Assembly (NCBI GenBank): GCA_047833645.1
Contig: CP181259.1
Span: 1,488,001 to 1,552,000 of the forward strand
Reading direction: 5' to 3'
DNA length: 64,000 nucleotides
Source of the DNA: Pseudolactococcus sp041800635
GTDB lineage: Bacteria > Bacillota > Bacilli > Lactobacillales > Streptococcaceae
The notes below the pieces were generated by a model, which saw nothing but the letters and a program-made list of their open reading frames with translations, had not been told where the DNA came from and did no database searches. Of this stretch, positions 1-8,912 are shown one piece after another. Numbering within the stretch: the stretch's first letter is position 1; the number at the start of each line of letters is the position of its first letter. The position numbers and the translations under genes are program-made.

Positions 1-549
1 TCAACCGTTGAGGACGATGTCGCATTTGGGATGGAGAATCACGGTGTGCCACGTGAGGAGATGTTAACACGGGTGCAAGCTGCACTAGAACGTGTCAATA
101 TGCAGGACTTCAAAACGAAGGAGCCCGCGCGTCTGTCGGGTGGTCAAAAACAACGGGTTGCCATCGCAGGGATCGTTGCCTTGCGACCTGACATCATTAT
201 CCTAGACGAAGCGACGTCTATGCTAGATCCAAAGGGGAGACTTGAAATTATCCAAGTCGTCCGTGAAATCAAGGAACAGTACGGTTTGACGGTGATTTCG
301 ATTACCCATGATTTGGACGAGGCGAGTTTGTCGGATAAAATTATCGTCATGAAGGATGGTAAGATTGAGCAGATTGCGACGCCAGATGCCCTGTTTTTGA
401 ATCATAACCTCGTCGACATTGGTCTGGATGTACCTTTTTCCGCCAATGTCGCCAGAGAACTGCGCCAAAATGGGCTGCAGATTCCTGAAAAATATTATAC
501 AGAAAGTGAGTTGGCTGACTTCTTATGGCAATCTCTTTTGACAAAGTAA
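1..549 (+). CDS. ecfA1: ECF transporter ATPase EcfA1 (5'-truncated by window edge)
   Basis: C-terminal two thirds of an ABC ATPase. The frame is open from base 1, so the gene begins before the window and the first ATG at base 31 is internal. Visible are the Q-loop-proximal stretch TVEDDVAFGMEN, the signature LSGGQKQRVAIAG, Walker B IIILDEATSMLDP and the switch histidine in SITHDLDEA. These are the ECF-type (CbiO/EcfA) versions of the motifs. EcfA1 pairs with EcfA2 to drive EcfT and exchangeable vitamin/metal S-components at the cytoplasmic membrane. It overlaps ecfA2 by 25 nt, a typical translationally coupled arrangement. Confidence 0.93.
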   Translation, partial: STVEDDVAFGMENHGVPREEMLTRVQAALERVNMQDFKTKEPARLSGGQKQRVAIAGIVALRPDIIILDEATSMLDPKGRLEIIQVVREIKEQYGLTVISITHDLDEASLSDKIIVMKDGKIEQIATPDALFLNHNLVDIGLDVPFSANVARELRQNGLQIPEKYYTESELADFLWQSLLTK

Positions 550-1379
550 CCTACACCTATCAGCCCAACACACCTTTTGAAAGTCGGGCCTTGTTTGATA
601 TTGACTTAGATGTGGCAGATGGCAGTTTTACAGCACTTGTCGGCCATACAGGGTCTGGCAAATCCACTTTATTGCAGCACTTAAACGCCTTGTTGCTCCC
701 GACGTCAGGGACGGTTACAGTCGATGAGACGGTGATTCAACCGACGAGTAAGGCCAAAGAAATCAAACCGGTTCGAAAAAAAGTTGGAGTCGTTTTTCAG
801 TTTCCTGAGACTCAGTTATTTGACGAAACAGTCTTGAAAGACGTGGCTTTTGGGCCGCAAAACTTCGGTGTCTCTAAAGAAGAGGCACAAGCTATTGCGC
901 GTGAGAAATTAAATCTTGTCGGCATTTCCGATGAACTTTTTGAGCGCTCACCCTTTGAGCTTTCTGGTGGTCAGATGCGCCGTGTGGCGATTGCAGGTAT
1001 CCTAGCGATGAACCCAAGCGTTCTGGTCTTGGATGAGCCGACGGCAGGTCTTGACCCTAAAGCGCGGATTGACATGATGCGCTTGTTTGAAACGATTCAC
1101 GCTTCCGGAGTGACGACGATTTTGGTGACTCATCTCATGGATGACGTGGCTGATTATGCGGATACCATGTACGTGTTGGAAAAAGGTCGTATCGTCAAAT
1201 CAGGCAAACCACAAGATTTGTTCCAGGACGTTGCCTTTATGACCGCGCATCAACTCGGTGTGCCGAAGGCGACGCGCTTTGCGCTACTCTTGCGAGAACG
1301 AGGTCAGTACTTTGAACACTTGCCGATTACACGTGCGGCGCTGATTGAGATGATTACGGAGGCGGCAAATCATGGATAA
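525..1379 (+). CDS. ecfA2: ECF transporter ATPase EcfA2
   Basis: 284-residue ABC ATPase. Walker A is GHTGSGKSTLLQH near residues 39-51, followed by the ECF-type Q-loop region VVFQFPETQLFDETV, signature ELSGGQMRRVAIAG, Walker B VLVLDEPTAGLDP and H-loop VTHLMDD. The QFPE..LF.ET segment is diagnostic for EcfA2 versus ordinary importers. It forms the second half of the ATPase heterodimer of the energy-coupling module. It overlaps ecfA1 by 25 nt and ecfT by 8 nt, so the three form one operon. The S-components are expected to be encoded elsewhere; none is seen here. Confidence 0.95.
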   Translation: MAISFDKVTYTYQPNTPFESRALFDIDLDVADGSFTALVGHTGSGKSTLLQHLNALLLPTSGTVTVDETVIQPTSKAKEIKPVRKKVGVVFQFPETQLFDETVLKDVAFGPQNFGVSKEEAQAIAREKLNLVGISDELFERSPFELSGGQMRRVAIAGILAMNPSVLVLDEPTAGLDPKARIDMMRLFETIHASGVTTILVTHLMDDVADYADTMYVLEKGRIVKSGKPQDLFQDVAFMTAHQLGVPKATRFALLLRERGQYFEHLPITRAALIEMITEAANHG

Positions 1380-2172
1380 ACTGATTATTGGTCGCTATAT
1401 TCCAGGCAATTCGATCATTCATCGTCTGGATCCACGCAGTAAGCTACTCGCCATGTTTGCCTTTGTCTTCATCATCTTTCTGGCAAATGATGCAGTTGGC
1501 TACGGTATCCTGACGGTCTTTACCTTTCTTGGCGTTGCCTTGAGTCGGATAAAACTGTCCTATTTCCTCAAAGGGTTACGCCCGATGTTGGGGTTGATCT
1601 TATTTACGGTCATCTTCCAAATGCTCTTTACAACAGGCGGAGAAGTGCTCTTTCAAATCTGGTTTTTGAAAATCACGACTTACTCGCTGCAAAATGCCTT
1701 TTACATCTTCATGCGGTTTGTCTTGATTATCTTTATGTCAACGCTGTTGACGTTGACGACGCCACCTCTGACTTTGGCTGACGGGATTGAAACGGGGCTT
1801 GCACCTTTGAAAAAAATCAAGGTGCCAGTTCATGAAATTGGGCTCATGTTATCGATTTCTTTAAGATTTATTCCAACGCTAATGGATGATACCACGATGA
1901 TCATGAATGCCCAAAAATCACGGGGGATGGACTTTGGTGAAGGCAACTTAGTTCAAAAAGTCAAATCGGTCATTCCGATTTTGATTCCGCTGTTCGTCTC
2001 AAGTTTTAGACGGGCAGATGATTTAGCCATTGCCATGGAAAGCCGTGGCTATCAAGGCGGAGAAGGGCGCAGTAAATACCGTGTCCTCAAATGGCAGGGT
2101 TCTGATACCCTGCTCTTGCTTAGTTTGATAAGCATTGCGGCGATTCTGGTTGCATGGAACATGATGAAATAG
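1372..2172 (+). CDS. ecfT: ECF transporter transmembrane protein EcfT
   Basis: 266-residue membrane protein with several hydrophobic helices in the N-terminal half and near the C-terminus. The coupling-helix motifs typical of EcfT are present: AQKSRGMDF and AMESRGYQGG, both of the A-x-x-x-R-G kind that dock into the EcfA ATPases. N-terminal IPGNSIIHRLDPRSKL is also a family signature. It links the ATPases to substrate-binding S-components. Its start overlaps the end of ecfA2, and the next gene, dapH, begins 33 nt downstream after a fresh ribosome binding site. Confidence 0.95.
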   Translation: MDKLIIGRYIPGNSIIHRLDPRSKLLAMFAFVFIIFLANDAVGYGILTVFTFLGVALSRIKLSYFLKGLRPMLGLILFTVIFQMLFTTGGEVLFQIWFLKITTYSLQNAFYIFMRFVLIIFMSTLLTLTTPPLTLADGIETGLAPLKKIKVPVHEIGLMLSISLRFIPTLMDDTTMIMNAQKSRGMDFGEGNLVQKVKSVIPILIPLFVSSFRRADDLAIAMESRGYQGGEGRSKYRVLKWQGSDTLLLLSLISIAAILVAWNMMK

Positions 2173-2205
2173 AGCGTATCACACACACTTATAAGGGAGA
2201 AAACA

Positions 2206-2901
2206 ATGACGAACAAAATGACAGCACAAGAAATTATCCAATTTATCGGAAACGCTGAGAAAAAAACAGCGGTGAAAGTGACTTTCGAGGGAGAATTAGC
2301 CGGTGCTAAGCCTGAATCGGTCATCCAACTGGGCAATGTTTTGTTTGGTGACTGGGCAGCAATTGCGCCGCTTTTGGCTAACTTGACTGAAAACAAAGAT
2401 TATGTCGTTGAGCAAGATGGTCGTAACTCGGCTGTGCCTTTGCTTGATAAGCGTGAGATCAATGCACGAATTGAGCCAGGTGCGGTGATTCGTGATCAAG
2501 TTGAAATCGGTGCTAATGCCGTGATCATGATGGGTGCGGTGATTAATATCGGCGCTGAAATCGGTGCGGGGACGATGATTGACATGGGGGCGATTTTAGG
2601 TGGCCGTGCGATTGTCGGTGAGAATTCGCATATTGGTGCAGGTGCTGTCCTTGCGGGTGTAATTGAGCCTGCTAGTGCTGAGCCAGTTCGTGTGGGGGAC
2701 AACGTCTTAGTCGGTGCTAACGCCGTGGTCATTGAAGGCGTGCAAGTCGGCAATGGTTCTGTTGTTGCAGCGGGTGCTATCGTCACACAAGATGTCCCTG
2801 AAAATGTTGTCGTGGCAGGTGTTCCTGCGCGCGTGATCAAGGAAATTGATGAGAAGACCAAGCAAAAAACAGCGCTTGAAGAGGCGCTTCGCACCCTTTA
2901 A
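2206..2901 (+). CDS. dapH: 2,3,4,5-tetrahydropyridine-2,6-dicarboxylate N-acetyltransferase
   Basis: 231 residues. The N-terminal third is the DapH-specific domain (TAQEIIQFIGNAEKKTAVKV). The rest is a left-handed parallel beta-helix built from hexapeptide repeats (for example VEIGANAVIMMGAVINIGAE), typical of trimeric acyltransferases. DapH acetylates tetrahydrodipicolinate in the acetyl branch of the diaminopimelate/lysine pathway. A strong ribosome binding site AAGGGAG precedes the ATG. The neighbouring deacetylase catalyses a later step of the same branch, which supports the assignment. Confidence 0.95.
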   Translation: MTNKMTAQEIIQFIGNAEKKTAVKVTFEGELAGAKPESVIQLGNVLFGDWAAIAPLLANLTENKDYVVEQDGRNSAVPLLDKREINARIEPGAVIRDQVEIGANAVIMMGAVINIGAEIGAGTMIDMGAILGGRAIVGENSHIGAGAVLAGVIEPASAEPVRVGDNVLVGANAVVIEGVQVGNGSVVAAGAIVTQDVPENVVVAGVPARVIKEIDEKTKQKTALEEALRTL

Positions 2902-2938
2902 GCGTGTCTCTTCTTGAGCAGATAGGTGGTGAAAAACG

Positions 2939-4069
2939 ATGTTAGATTTGATTAAAATTCGCAGGGAGTTGCATCAGATTCCTGAAACTGGTTTGGAAGA
3001 ATTTGAAACACAGGCCTATCTCATGGTACAAATCCGTGAGTTGACAGCAGATAAAGCCTTTGTTGCCATCAAAACTTGGCAGACAGGTATTGTCGTCAAA
3101 GTCAATGGTTTCGCTCCTGACAAGACGATTGCTTGGCGGACGGATATTGACGGCTTGCCAATTGTTGAAGATACTGGGCTGGCGTATGCTTCACGACATG
3201 AAGGTCGGATGCACGCCTGCGGTCATGATATGCACATGACTTTGGCGCTTGGTGTTTTGGAAGCCATGCTTGCAAGTCAACCCAAAAATAATCTGATTTT
3301 CCTCTTCCAGCCAGCAGAGGAAAATGAAGCGGGTGGGATGCTCATGTATGAAGCTGGCGTCTTTGAGGGTGATTGGGTGCCTGACGAATTTTACGGTCTC
3401 CATGTTAGACCCGACCTCAAAGTCGGGGATATCGCGACCAATACCCACACCTTGTTTGCGGGGACTTGTGAAGTTAAGATTCACTTCAAGGGAACGGGCG
3501 GTCATGCGGCTTTTCCGCACCAAGCCAATGATGCCCTGGTTGCCGCCAGTTATTTCATTACACAAGTTCAGACCATTGTCAGTCGAAATGTTGACCCGAT
3601 AGAAGGGGCAGTTGTGACCTTTGGTAGTCTCCATGCTGGGACAACGAATAATGTCATTGCAGAAACGGCCTTTCTTCATGGGACGATTCGGACCTTAACG
3701 CAGGAAATGAATCAGCTGACCCAGAAAAGAATTAGCGCCATTGCAGAAGGCATTGCCCTGAGCTTTGGTCTGGCAGTTGACATTGAGCTGAAACAAGGTG
3801 GCTATCTGCCAGTTGAAAATAATCCTGAGTTGGCGCAGGACTTGATGACCTTCTTTGATGCGCGAGATGGCGTGAATTTGATCGATATCGAACCAGCCAT
3901 GACAGGAGAAGATTTCGGCTATATCCTGTCGAAAATTCCAGGTGTCATGTTCTGGTTAGGGATTGAGACGCCTTATGCCCTACACCATCCTAAAATGTCG
4001 CCCAATGAAGCGGCACTGGCCTTTGGGGTAGAACAGATTTCAGCGTTTCTAAAAACAAAAGCCCTTTAA
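2939..4069 (+). CDS. N-acetyldiaminopimelate deacetylase (M20 family)
   Basis: 376 residues, M20D amidohydrolase. Metal-ligand motifs are MHACGHDMHM, PAEENEAGG and FYGLHV, with ALHHPKMSPNE near the C-terminus; the central TGGHAAFPHQANDA region is the dimerisation domain. It removes the acetyl group from N-acetyl-LL-diaminopimelate after DapH and the aminotransferase have acted (YkuR/DapL type in Bacillus). The gene lies 37 nt after dapH with a GGTGG-type ribosome binding site and is followed by a strong terminator. Other M20D members cleave amino-acid conjugates, but the dapH pairing makes the DAP role most likely. Confidence 0.9.
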   Translation: MLDLIKIRRELHQIPETGLEEFETQAYLMVQIRELTADKAFVAIKTWQTGIVVKVNGFAPDKTIAWRTDIDGLPIVEDTGLAYASRHEGRMHACGHDMHMTLALGVLEAMLASQPKNNLIFLFQPAEENEAGGMLMYEAGVFEGDWVPDEFYGLHVRPDLKVGDIATNTHTLFAGTCEVKIHFKGTGGHAAFPHQANDALVAASYFITQVQTIVSRNVDPIEGAVVTFGSLHAGTTNNVIAETAFLHGTIRTLTQEMNQLTQKRISAIAEGIALSFGLAVDIELKQGGYLPVENNPELAQDLMTFFDARDGVNLIDIEPAMTGEDFGYILSKIPGVMFWLGIETPYALHHPKMSPNEAALAFGVEQISAFLKTKAL

Positions 4070-4128
4070 AAAATAGGCGATGACTGATTTTCGATGTTAA
4101 TCGGAATCAGTCATCGCCTATTTTTGTG
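4070..4128 (+). terminator. Rho-independent terminator of dapH-deacetylase operon
   Basis: Perfect 20-bp inverted repeat: the left arm at 4070-4089 reads into TAGGCGATGACTGATT, the right arm is at 4105-4124, and a T-run follows. It directly abuts the stop codon of the deacetylase gene. Confidence 0.93.
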
Positions 4129-4385
4129 TTACTTGGAGTGAACGATTAAGCAGCAGGCTTGACCTGATGTGAAATCGGTATTCTTTTGCCAAAACAATAT
4201 CAAATTGGTCAAACAGTGAGGCTATAGAAAAGTCCATTTTTTTGAAAAAATCTAAAAATGAACCGCGTGGTTGAGCAATTCTTGAACTCGTTTTTCGCTA
4301 ATTTCCTACTTTTTCAGTAGCCTCCAAACAGTGTTGATTTCGTTTGAAATCGGTGTACTTTCCGAGAGACAATACAAAATGAGCA
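4129..4385. other. Gene-free spacer with degenerate internal repeats
   Basis: No plausible gene on either strand. Two imperfect copies of a roughly 40-bp segment can be recognised, one around 4167-4210 and one around 4346-4388. They share GTGAAATCGGT / TTGAAATCGGT, then AACAATATCAAA / GACAATACAAAA. A CAAACAGTG string also occurs twice (about 4211 and 4326). The region looks like decayed repetitive or remnant sequence between two transcription units. Confidence 0.4.
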
Positions 4386-4414
4386 GAAGTGACCGGACGA
4401 TCGATCACTTCTTT
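4385..4414. terminator. Hairpin at the 3' end of rpoN
   Basis: Inverted repeat AGAAGTGA / TCACTTCT with a 12-nt loop, lying immediately beyond the rpoN stop codon. The T-run follows it on the plus strand, so it may act in either direction. On the rpoN side the T-tract is weak. Confidence 0.55.
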
Positions 4415-4415
4415 T

Positions 4416-5759
4416 TCAATACCGCTTCCGATTGCGAGCCGTTGGAATGCCTAAGGCATTCCGATATTTGACGACGGTTCGGCGTGAGATGTCAAAGCCT
4501 GCTTGTTTGAGTTGGTCAACAATTTTCTGATCTGACAAAGGTGCTTGTTTATTTTCGGTTGCGATAATGCGTTGAAGCTCTGATTTGATCTCGGTATTGG
4601 CAATCACTTCGCCAGTTGCGTCACCATTTTTCTGTAGAATTCCTTGTGGGAAGAAGTGTTTCAACTCATAAATGCCAAAAGGCGTCCGCATGTATTTTTG
4701 ATTGACCGCGCGACTGATGGTTGATTCGTGCAAGTCCAAACTTTGGGCAACTTCCTTTAAGGTCAGGGGTTTAAGGGGATGTTGTGCGTCTAAGAAAAAA
4801 TCAGCTTGATGCCGTAAAATTTCCTGACCAACTCGAAGAATGGTTTCGCCCCGATTTTCAACAGTTGTCTTTAACCGGTCAAACTCAGCTTTTCGGTCTT
4901 TGAGATAGGCCTGTAATTCAACATCCTCTATCTCTTTGTAGCGATTGTAGTACTTGTCTTGGAAGGTAAGCTGGGGCTGACCTGCCTTGGTCGACCGGAT
5001 GTCAAGCTGGTGCTCACGAACGGTGACTTCTAAATCTGGTTTGATATAGGGTGCGAGTGTTTGCGCGTAAGCTGCACCTGGCCTAGCGGTTAAGGTCGGG
5101 ATATAGTCGAAAACGGCTTGTATCTCTTGAAGGCTGACCGCATATTTGTGACTGATGTTGTCCCATTTTCGAGTGACTAAATCATCAAAACTTTCTTCTA
5201 ATAGCAAGTAAGCAATATCTGGTGCCGAATGGTCCCGTTCGGTTTGGAGCATCAGACATTCCTGTAAGTTTCGTGCGCCGATACCTGCAGGTTCTAGCTG
5301 TTGCAAGAGTGTTAGCGCATCAAGGAGCTGGATCTCACTTGCCCCTGTTTGTGCCGCAGCAGCGTCAAGAGAAAGGGTCAGATAGCCATTGGCGTCAATG
5401 TAGTCAACTAAAAAAATCAATAATGTTCGCAGATAAGTATCCCGGTAATTTAAGTGGATTTGTGCCAAAATATGCGCATACAAGGATATTTTTTCTGCTG
5501 GTAATTGCTCCAAAAAAGCCTGGTGCTGATCTTCCGAGGCTTGTGTCAAGGAACGATAGCTGGGTAGCACTTCACTCGACTCTGACTGAACGCTCACGGA
5601 GATTAAAGGATTTTCCAGAGCGTATTCCTGTAAGAAATCAATTAAATCATTTGTCGGATAGTGCAGCATTTGAATAGCCTGTTGCATCGTTTGTGTCATG
5701 GCAAGTTTTTGTTGTTGCGACTGCTTTTGCTTTAAATGAATGGACGATTGAGGTGACAT
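4416..5759 (-). CDS. rpoN: RNA polymerase sigma-54 factor
   Basis: 447 residues from the chosen start. The glutamine-rich N-terminal region I (LKQKQSQQQKLAMTQTMQQ) contacts activators. A central core-binding part follows, then a helix-turn-helix (LKEVAQSLDLHESTISRAV) and the C-terminal RpoN box SRRTVVKYRN that reads the -24 element. A longer frame reaches 5825, but the ATG at 5759 has the ribosome binding site AAAGAGAAG about 5 nt upstream and matches the family start. Divergent from the LevR-type activator gene, and a clear sigma-54 promoter lies about 3 kb away at the PTS operon. Confidence 0.96.
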   Translation of the reverse strand: MSPQSSIHLKQKQSQQQKLAMTQTMQQAIQMLHYPTNDLIDFLQEYALENPLISVSVQSESSEVLPSYRSLTQASEDQHQAFLEQLPAEKISLYAHILAQIHLNYRDTYLRTLLIFLVDYIDANGYLTLSLDAAAAQTGASEIQLLDALTLLQQLEPAGIGARNLQECLMLQTERDHSAPDIAYLLLEESFDDLVTRKWDNISHKYAVSLQEIQAVFDYIPTLTARPGAAYAQTLAPYIKPDLEVTVREHQLDIRSTKAGQPQLTFQDKYYNRYKEIEDVELQAYLKDRKAEFDRLKTTVENRGETILRVGQEILRHQADFFLDAQHPLKPLTLKEVAQSLDLHESTISRAVNQKYMRTPFGIYELKHFFPQGILQKNGDATGEVIANTEIKSELQRIIATENKQAPLSDQKIVDQLKQAGFDISRRTVVKYRNALGIPTARNRKRY

Positions 5760-5792
5760 GGCGCTTCTCTTTCTAAAAATATCTTTAGATTC

Positions 5793-5847
5793 ATTATACA
5801 CAAAAATTTGGCAATATTTCATCAAATTAAAAAATTTAGGTTATAAT
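5793..5847. promoter_or_regulatory. Divergent promoters of rpoN and the LevR-type gene
   Basis: A minus-strand TATAAT (5793-5798) faces rpoN and a plus-strand TATAAT (5842-5847) faces the activator gene. Neither has a good -35 hexamer at ideal spacing, so strength is uncertain. The AT-rich 108-bp gap leaves little room for further genes. Confidence 0.6.
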
Positions 5848-5881
5848 AGACCTATAACGAGACAAAATGAAGGGGAATCAG

Positions 5882-8698
5882 ATGCTTAGAATTGATAAAG
5901 TTTATCAGGCTTTAAGTGAGCGGTGGGCGAATAAGCGCGTCAAGGACTTGCAGGCTATACAAGGGACAACAGCGCTTGAAGTGGCCAATGATTTAGGGAT
6001 TAGTCGCGCCAATGCCAGCCTAGAATTAAATAAATTAGTCCGTGATGGTCGCGCCATCAAGATTACGACCTATCCAGTTCGCTTTTTACCCAAAGAAACG
6101 GTAGAAGTGCTCTTAGATCGAGACTTGCCAGACATCACAGAAGTCGAAACGGTCGCAGACTTGGATGTCGCGTACCAAACAGACCAAACAGACCAAGCAG
6201 ATCAACCAATCGCAGAAACCTATCTCTCCAATTCAAAAAATCCATTCGATCAGATTATCGGCCACCAATCCAGTCTGAAGCAGGTGATCTCCCAAGCCAA
6301 AGCCGCGGTTTACTACCCGCCATCAGGCTTGCACATGCTTTTGCTCGGCCAAACCGGCACCGGAAAAACCTTCTTTGCTGAAAAAACTTATGACTATTCA
6401 CGCTATGAAGGTCTATTGAAAGAAGATGCCCCCTTTAAAAGCTTTAACTGCGCTGACTATTATAACAACCCGCAGCTATTGATGAGCCAACTCTTCGGTT
6501 ACGTCAAAGGTGCCTTTACAGGCGCCGACCAGGACCACGAAGGCCTCGTCGAAAAAGCCGATGGCGGCGTTCTGCTACTCGACGAAGTGCATCGCCTCCC
6601 GCCGGAAGGCCAAGAAATGCTCTTCTATTTCATTGATAACGGCACCTTCAACCGCTTGGGGGAAAATGGTGTCAAACGCCACAGCAAGGTGTTGATCATC
6701 TGTGCAACGACAGAAAATCCGGACTCAGCACTTTTAAAAACGTTTGTCAGACGGATTCCGATGACGATTCAGATTCCGTCATTAAGTGAACGCCCGATCG
6801 AAGAGCGCGTTGCCCTAACGCAGTTCCTTTTTGCACAAGAAGCCAAACGTATCAAGAAAACGATGCGGATCTCAATCGATGTTATCAACGCTTTGGTTCA
6901 CGCGACGACCTCAGGCAATGTTGGCCAACTGAAATCCCTAGTCCAACTCGTCTGTGCCCAAGCCTTTTTGACAAGCATTCATCGCTTTGATGAAGTGGAC
7001 ATTGATATTTGTAATCTACCGGATGATATTCGGGAAGATTGGGTCAGCAGTCGGGATAACTTGGCGCGTGCCATGGTCATCTCAAAATATGTCGATGTCG
7101 TCACCGTCATTCATCCCGAAGAAGTCGCCGTCACCCCAGAAGCGTCAACAGACTATAATATCTATGATGCCTTGGATAAAAAGCTTGTCGTCCTTGAAAA
7201 TGAAGGCCTATCGCATACCCTGATCAAGAAAACGATGATGGATGAGCTCCAGCTCTACTTGAAAAAATATGTCAAAAATTATGATAGCACCTCAAACCTC
7301 TTAAACTTTGTAGATAAAGCCATCGTTGACTTCGTCAATCAATTAAAAGAAATTGCCGAGTCGGAAATGCGCGTGAAATTTGATCGCCGGTTTACTTATT
7401 TTTTCGCCATGCACATCGATGCCTATTTCTCCAGGGGTGAAAAGGTCAACTTACTCGTTGCACAAGAAATTGAGAATCTGAAAAAAGAGCATCCGCTTGA
7501 GTATCAAGTGGCCGAACGTTTTAAAGTTGAGATCTCTAAAGTCTTTCGTCATGAGCTGCCAGATGTTGAAGTCGCTTACTTGGCTATGCTTTTAGTCAAT
7601 ATGGACACCGAGAGTCTGGATCAGAAAATTGGGATCCTAGTCGCCGCTCATGGCAATAGTACGGCGACTTCGATTGTCAATGTGGTGACTGACCTCTTGG
7701 GAGTGGCTCAGATTGACTCTTTAGACATGCCCTTATCAATGACGCCTCAGAAAATGTTTGAGGAAGTGGTCGAGAAAGTCAAAAAACTCAATCTTGGCAA
7801 AGGTGTCCTACTCTTGGTCGACATGGGCTCGCTGTCCATGATTGAACCCAAATTGATCCAGGCAAGCGGTGTTGACGTCAAAATCATCTCAAATGTGACA
7901 ACGGTGATGGTCTTGGATGCGGTCAGAAAGACCAATTATACAGACCGAACCTTAACGAATGTTTATGATTCGGTTAAACGCGATTTTCTAGCGAGTGTTC
8001 GTGCTCAAAAAACGTCTAAGGGGAAACCGAAAGCGATTCTTTCTATCTGTACGACTGGATCAGGGACAGCTAAGAAAATTGAGGTTTTGCTGAGTGATAT
8101 CATTGATCGCGCGACGGATGAGGATGTCCGTGTCCTGACAGTTTCTGCTTTGAAAATTAAAGAGACGCTCCCGAAAATTTTAGAAAACTATCAAGTCTTG
8201 GCAAGTGTGGGCACGAAAAATCCCAAACTTGAAGCCCCTTTCATTTCCTTGGAGCGATTGATTGAAGGCAGTGGTGGTAATATGCTGCACCAAATTTTAT
8301 CAGAAGGGGAAGTGACGGAAGCTGAAAATAAAAGTCAGAATTTTGTCATCCGAGATTTGTGTGAAGACATGCTTCAAACGCATCTGGTTTACTTAAATCC
8401 GAAATTGATTTTGGACTTCTTACTGAACTGGACAGATGCCGTTCAGCAAGCCTGTCAAATGAATTTCCAAAATGCCACCTTGATCAAATTAATCATCCAT
8501 TCGGCCTTTGCGTTTGAGCGTGTGATTAAGGAAAATGCCCTGCGATATGAAGATACGCCAAGTGACGCCTCGCTTGAGCTATTGCCGCTGGTGTCTTCAA
8601 CCTTAGCAACGATTGAAAATGGCTTGAACTTGTCATTATCAGAAGGCGAAAAAATATTTATCAGTGAGATTTTAGCAGAGGCAACAAGTGTTTCCTAA
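5882..8698 (+). CDS. LevR/ManR-type sigma-54-dependent PTS transcriptional activator
   Basis: 938 residues. Order of domains: N-terminal winged helix-turn-helix (1-70); AAA+ domain with Walker A GQTGTGKT at 156-163, the sigma-54 contact loop GAFTGA at 210-215 and Walker B LLLDEV at about 231-236; PRD1 (about 450-570); an EIIA-Man-like domain with His590 in AAHGNST; an EIIB-like domain with Cys723 in CTTGSGT; PRD2 at the C-terminus. This is the LevR/ManR architecture, phosphorylated by HPr and PTS EII proteins. I chose the ATG at 5882 over 5867 because AAGGGG lies 8 nt before it. The presumed target is the PTS operon starting at 8913. Confidence 0.95.
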   Translation: MLRIDKVYQALSERWANKRVKDLQAIQGTTALEVANDLGISRANASLELNKLVRDGRAIKITTYPVRFLPKETVEVLLDRDLPDITEVETVADLDVAYQTDQTDQADQPIAETYLSNSKNPFDQIIGHQSSLKQVISQAKAAVYYPPSGLHMLLLGQTGTGKTFFAEKTYDYSRYEGLLKEDAPFKSFNCADYYNNPQLLMSQLFGYVKGAFTGADQDHEGLVEKADGGVLLLDEVHRLPPEGQEMLFYFIDNGTFNRLGENGVKRHSKVLIICATTENPDSALLKTFVRRIPMTIQIPSLSERPIEERVALTQFLFAQEAKRIKKTMRISIDVINALVHATTSGNVGQLKSLVQLVCAQAFLTSIHRFDEVDIDICNLPDDIREDWVSSRDNLARAMVISKYVDVVTVIHPEEVAVTPEASTDYNIYDALDKKLVVLENEGLSHTLIKKTMMDELQLYLKKYVKNYDSTSNLLNFVDKAIVDFVNQLKEIAESEMRVKFDRRFTYFFAMHIDAYFSRGEKVNLLVAQEIENLKKEHPLEYQVAERFKVEISKVFRHELPDVEVAYLAMLLVNMDTESLDQKIGILVAAHGNSTATSIVNVVTDLLGVAQIDSLDMPLSMTPQKMFEEVVEKVKKLNLGKGVLLLVDMGSLSMIEPKLIQASGVDVKIISNVTTVMVLDAVRKTNYTDRTLTNVYDSVKRDFLASVRAQKTSKGKPKAILSICTTGSGTAKKIEVLLSDIIDRATDEDVRVLTVSALKIKETLPKILENYQVLASVGTKNPKLEAPFISLERLIEGSGGNMLHQILSEGEVTEAENKSQNFVIRDLCEDMLQTHLVYLNPKLILDFLLNWTDAVQQACQMNFQNATLIKLIIHSAFAFERVIKENALRYEDTPSDASLELLPLVSSTLATIENGLNLSLSEGEKIFISEILAEATSVS

Positions 8699-8707
8699 GT
8701 GACCGAA

Positions 8708-8787
8708 AGTGTTTTGCCTTTCTCGTGAGTGTTTTAAGAGTGTTTCAAAAGTGTTTCAAAACAAGGGGGATCTTGTCTTGGAACACT
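8708..8787 (+). promoter_or_regulatory. Candidate LevR upstream activating sequence (AGTGTTTY repeats)
   Basis: Four direct copies of AGTGTTTT/AGTGTTTC start at 8708, 8728, 8739 and 8750. An inverted copy (GAACACT) sits at 8781-8787, and another inverted AAAACACT at 8845-8852 abuts the -24 element. Spacings of 20, 11 and 11 bp place the copies on nearly the same helix face. The position about 70-150 bp upstream of a sigma-54 promoter is where an enhancer-binding protein should bind. The assignment to LevR is inferred. Confidence 0.75.
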
Positions 8788-8855
8788 TTTTTGATGACCT
8801 GAAAAGACTAGGAAATAGAAGGGTTTCGGAAAAATGTTGGGATTAAAACACTGTT

Positions 8856-8871
8856 TGGCACGGTTCTTGCT
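8856..8871 (+). promoter_or_regulatory. Sigma-54 (-24/-12) promoter of the mannose-class PTS operon
   Basis: TGGCACGGTTCTTGCT: TGGCAC, five bases, TTGCT. This matches the sigma-54 consensus TGGCAC-N5-TTGCW exactly. It lies 42 nt before the first PTS start codon and close to rpoN and a sigma-54 activator gene. Confidence 0.95.
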
Positions 8872-8912
8872 CTTATATAGGTGTAAAGGAAAAAAGAAAA
8901 GGAGAAAAAAGT

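Noticed and set aside
2496..2894. 132-codon minus-strand frame opposite dapH
   Set aside because: Low-complexity Ala/Pro/Thr/Ile shadow of the hexapeptide repeats of dapH.
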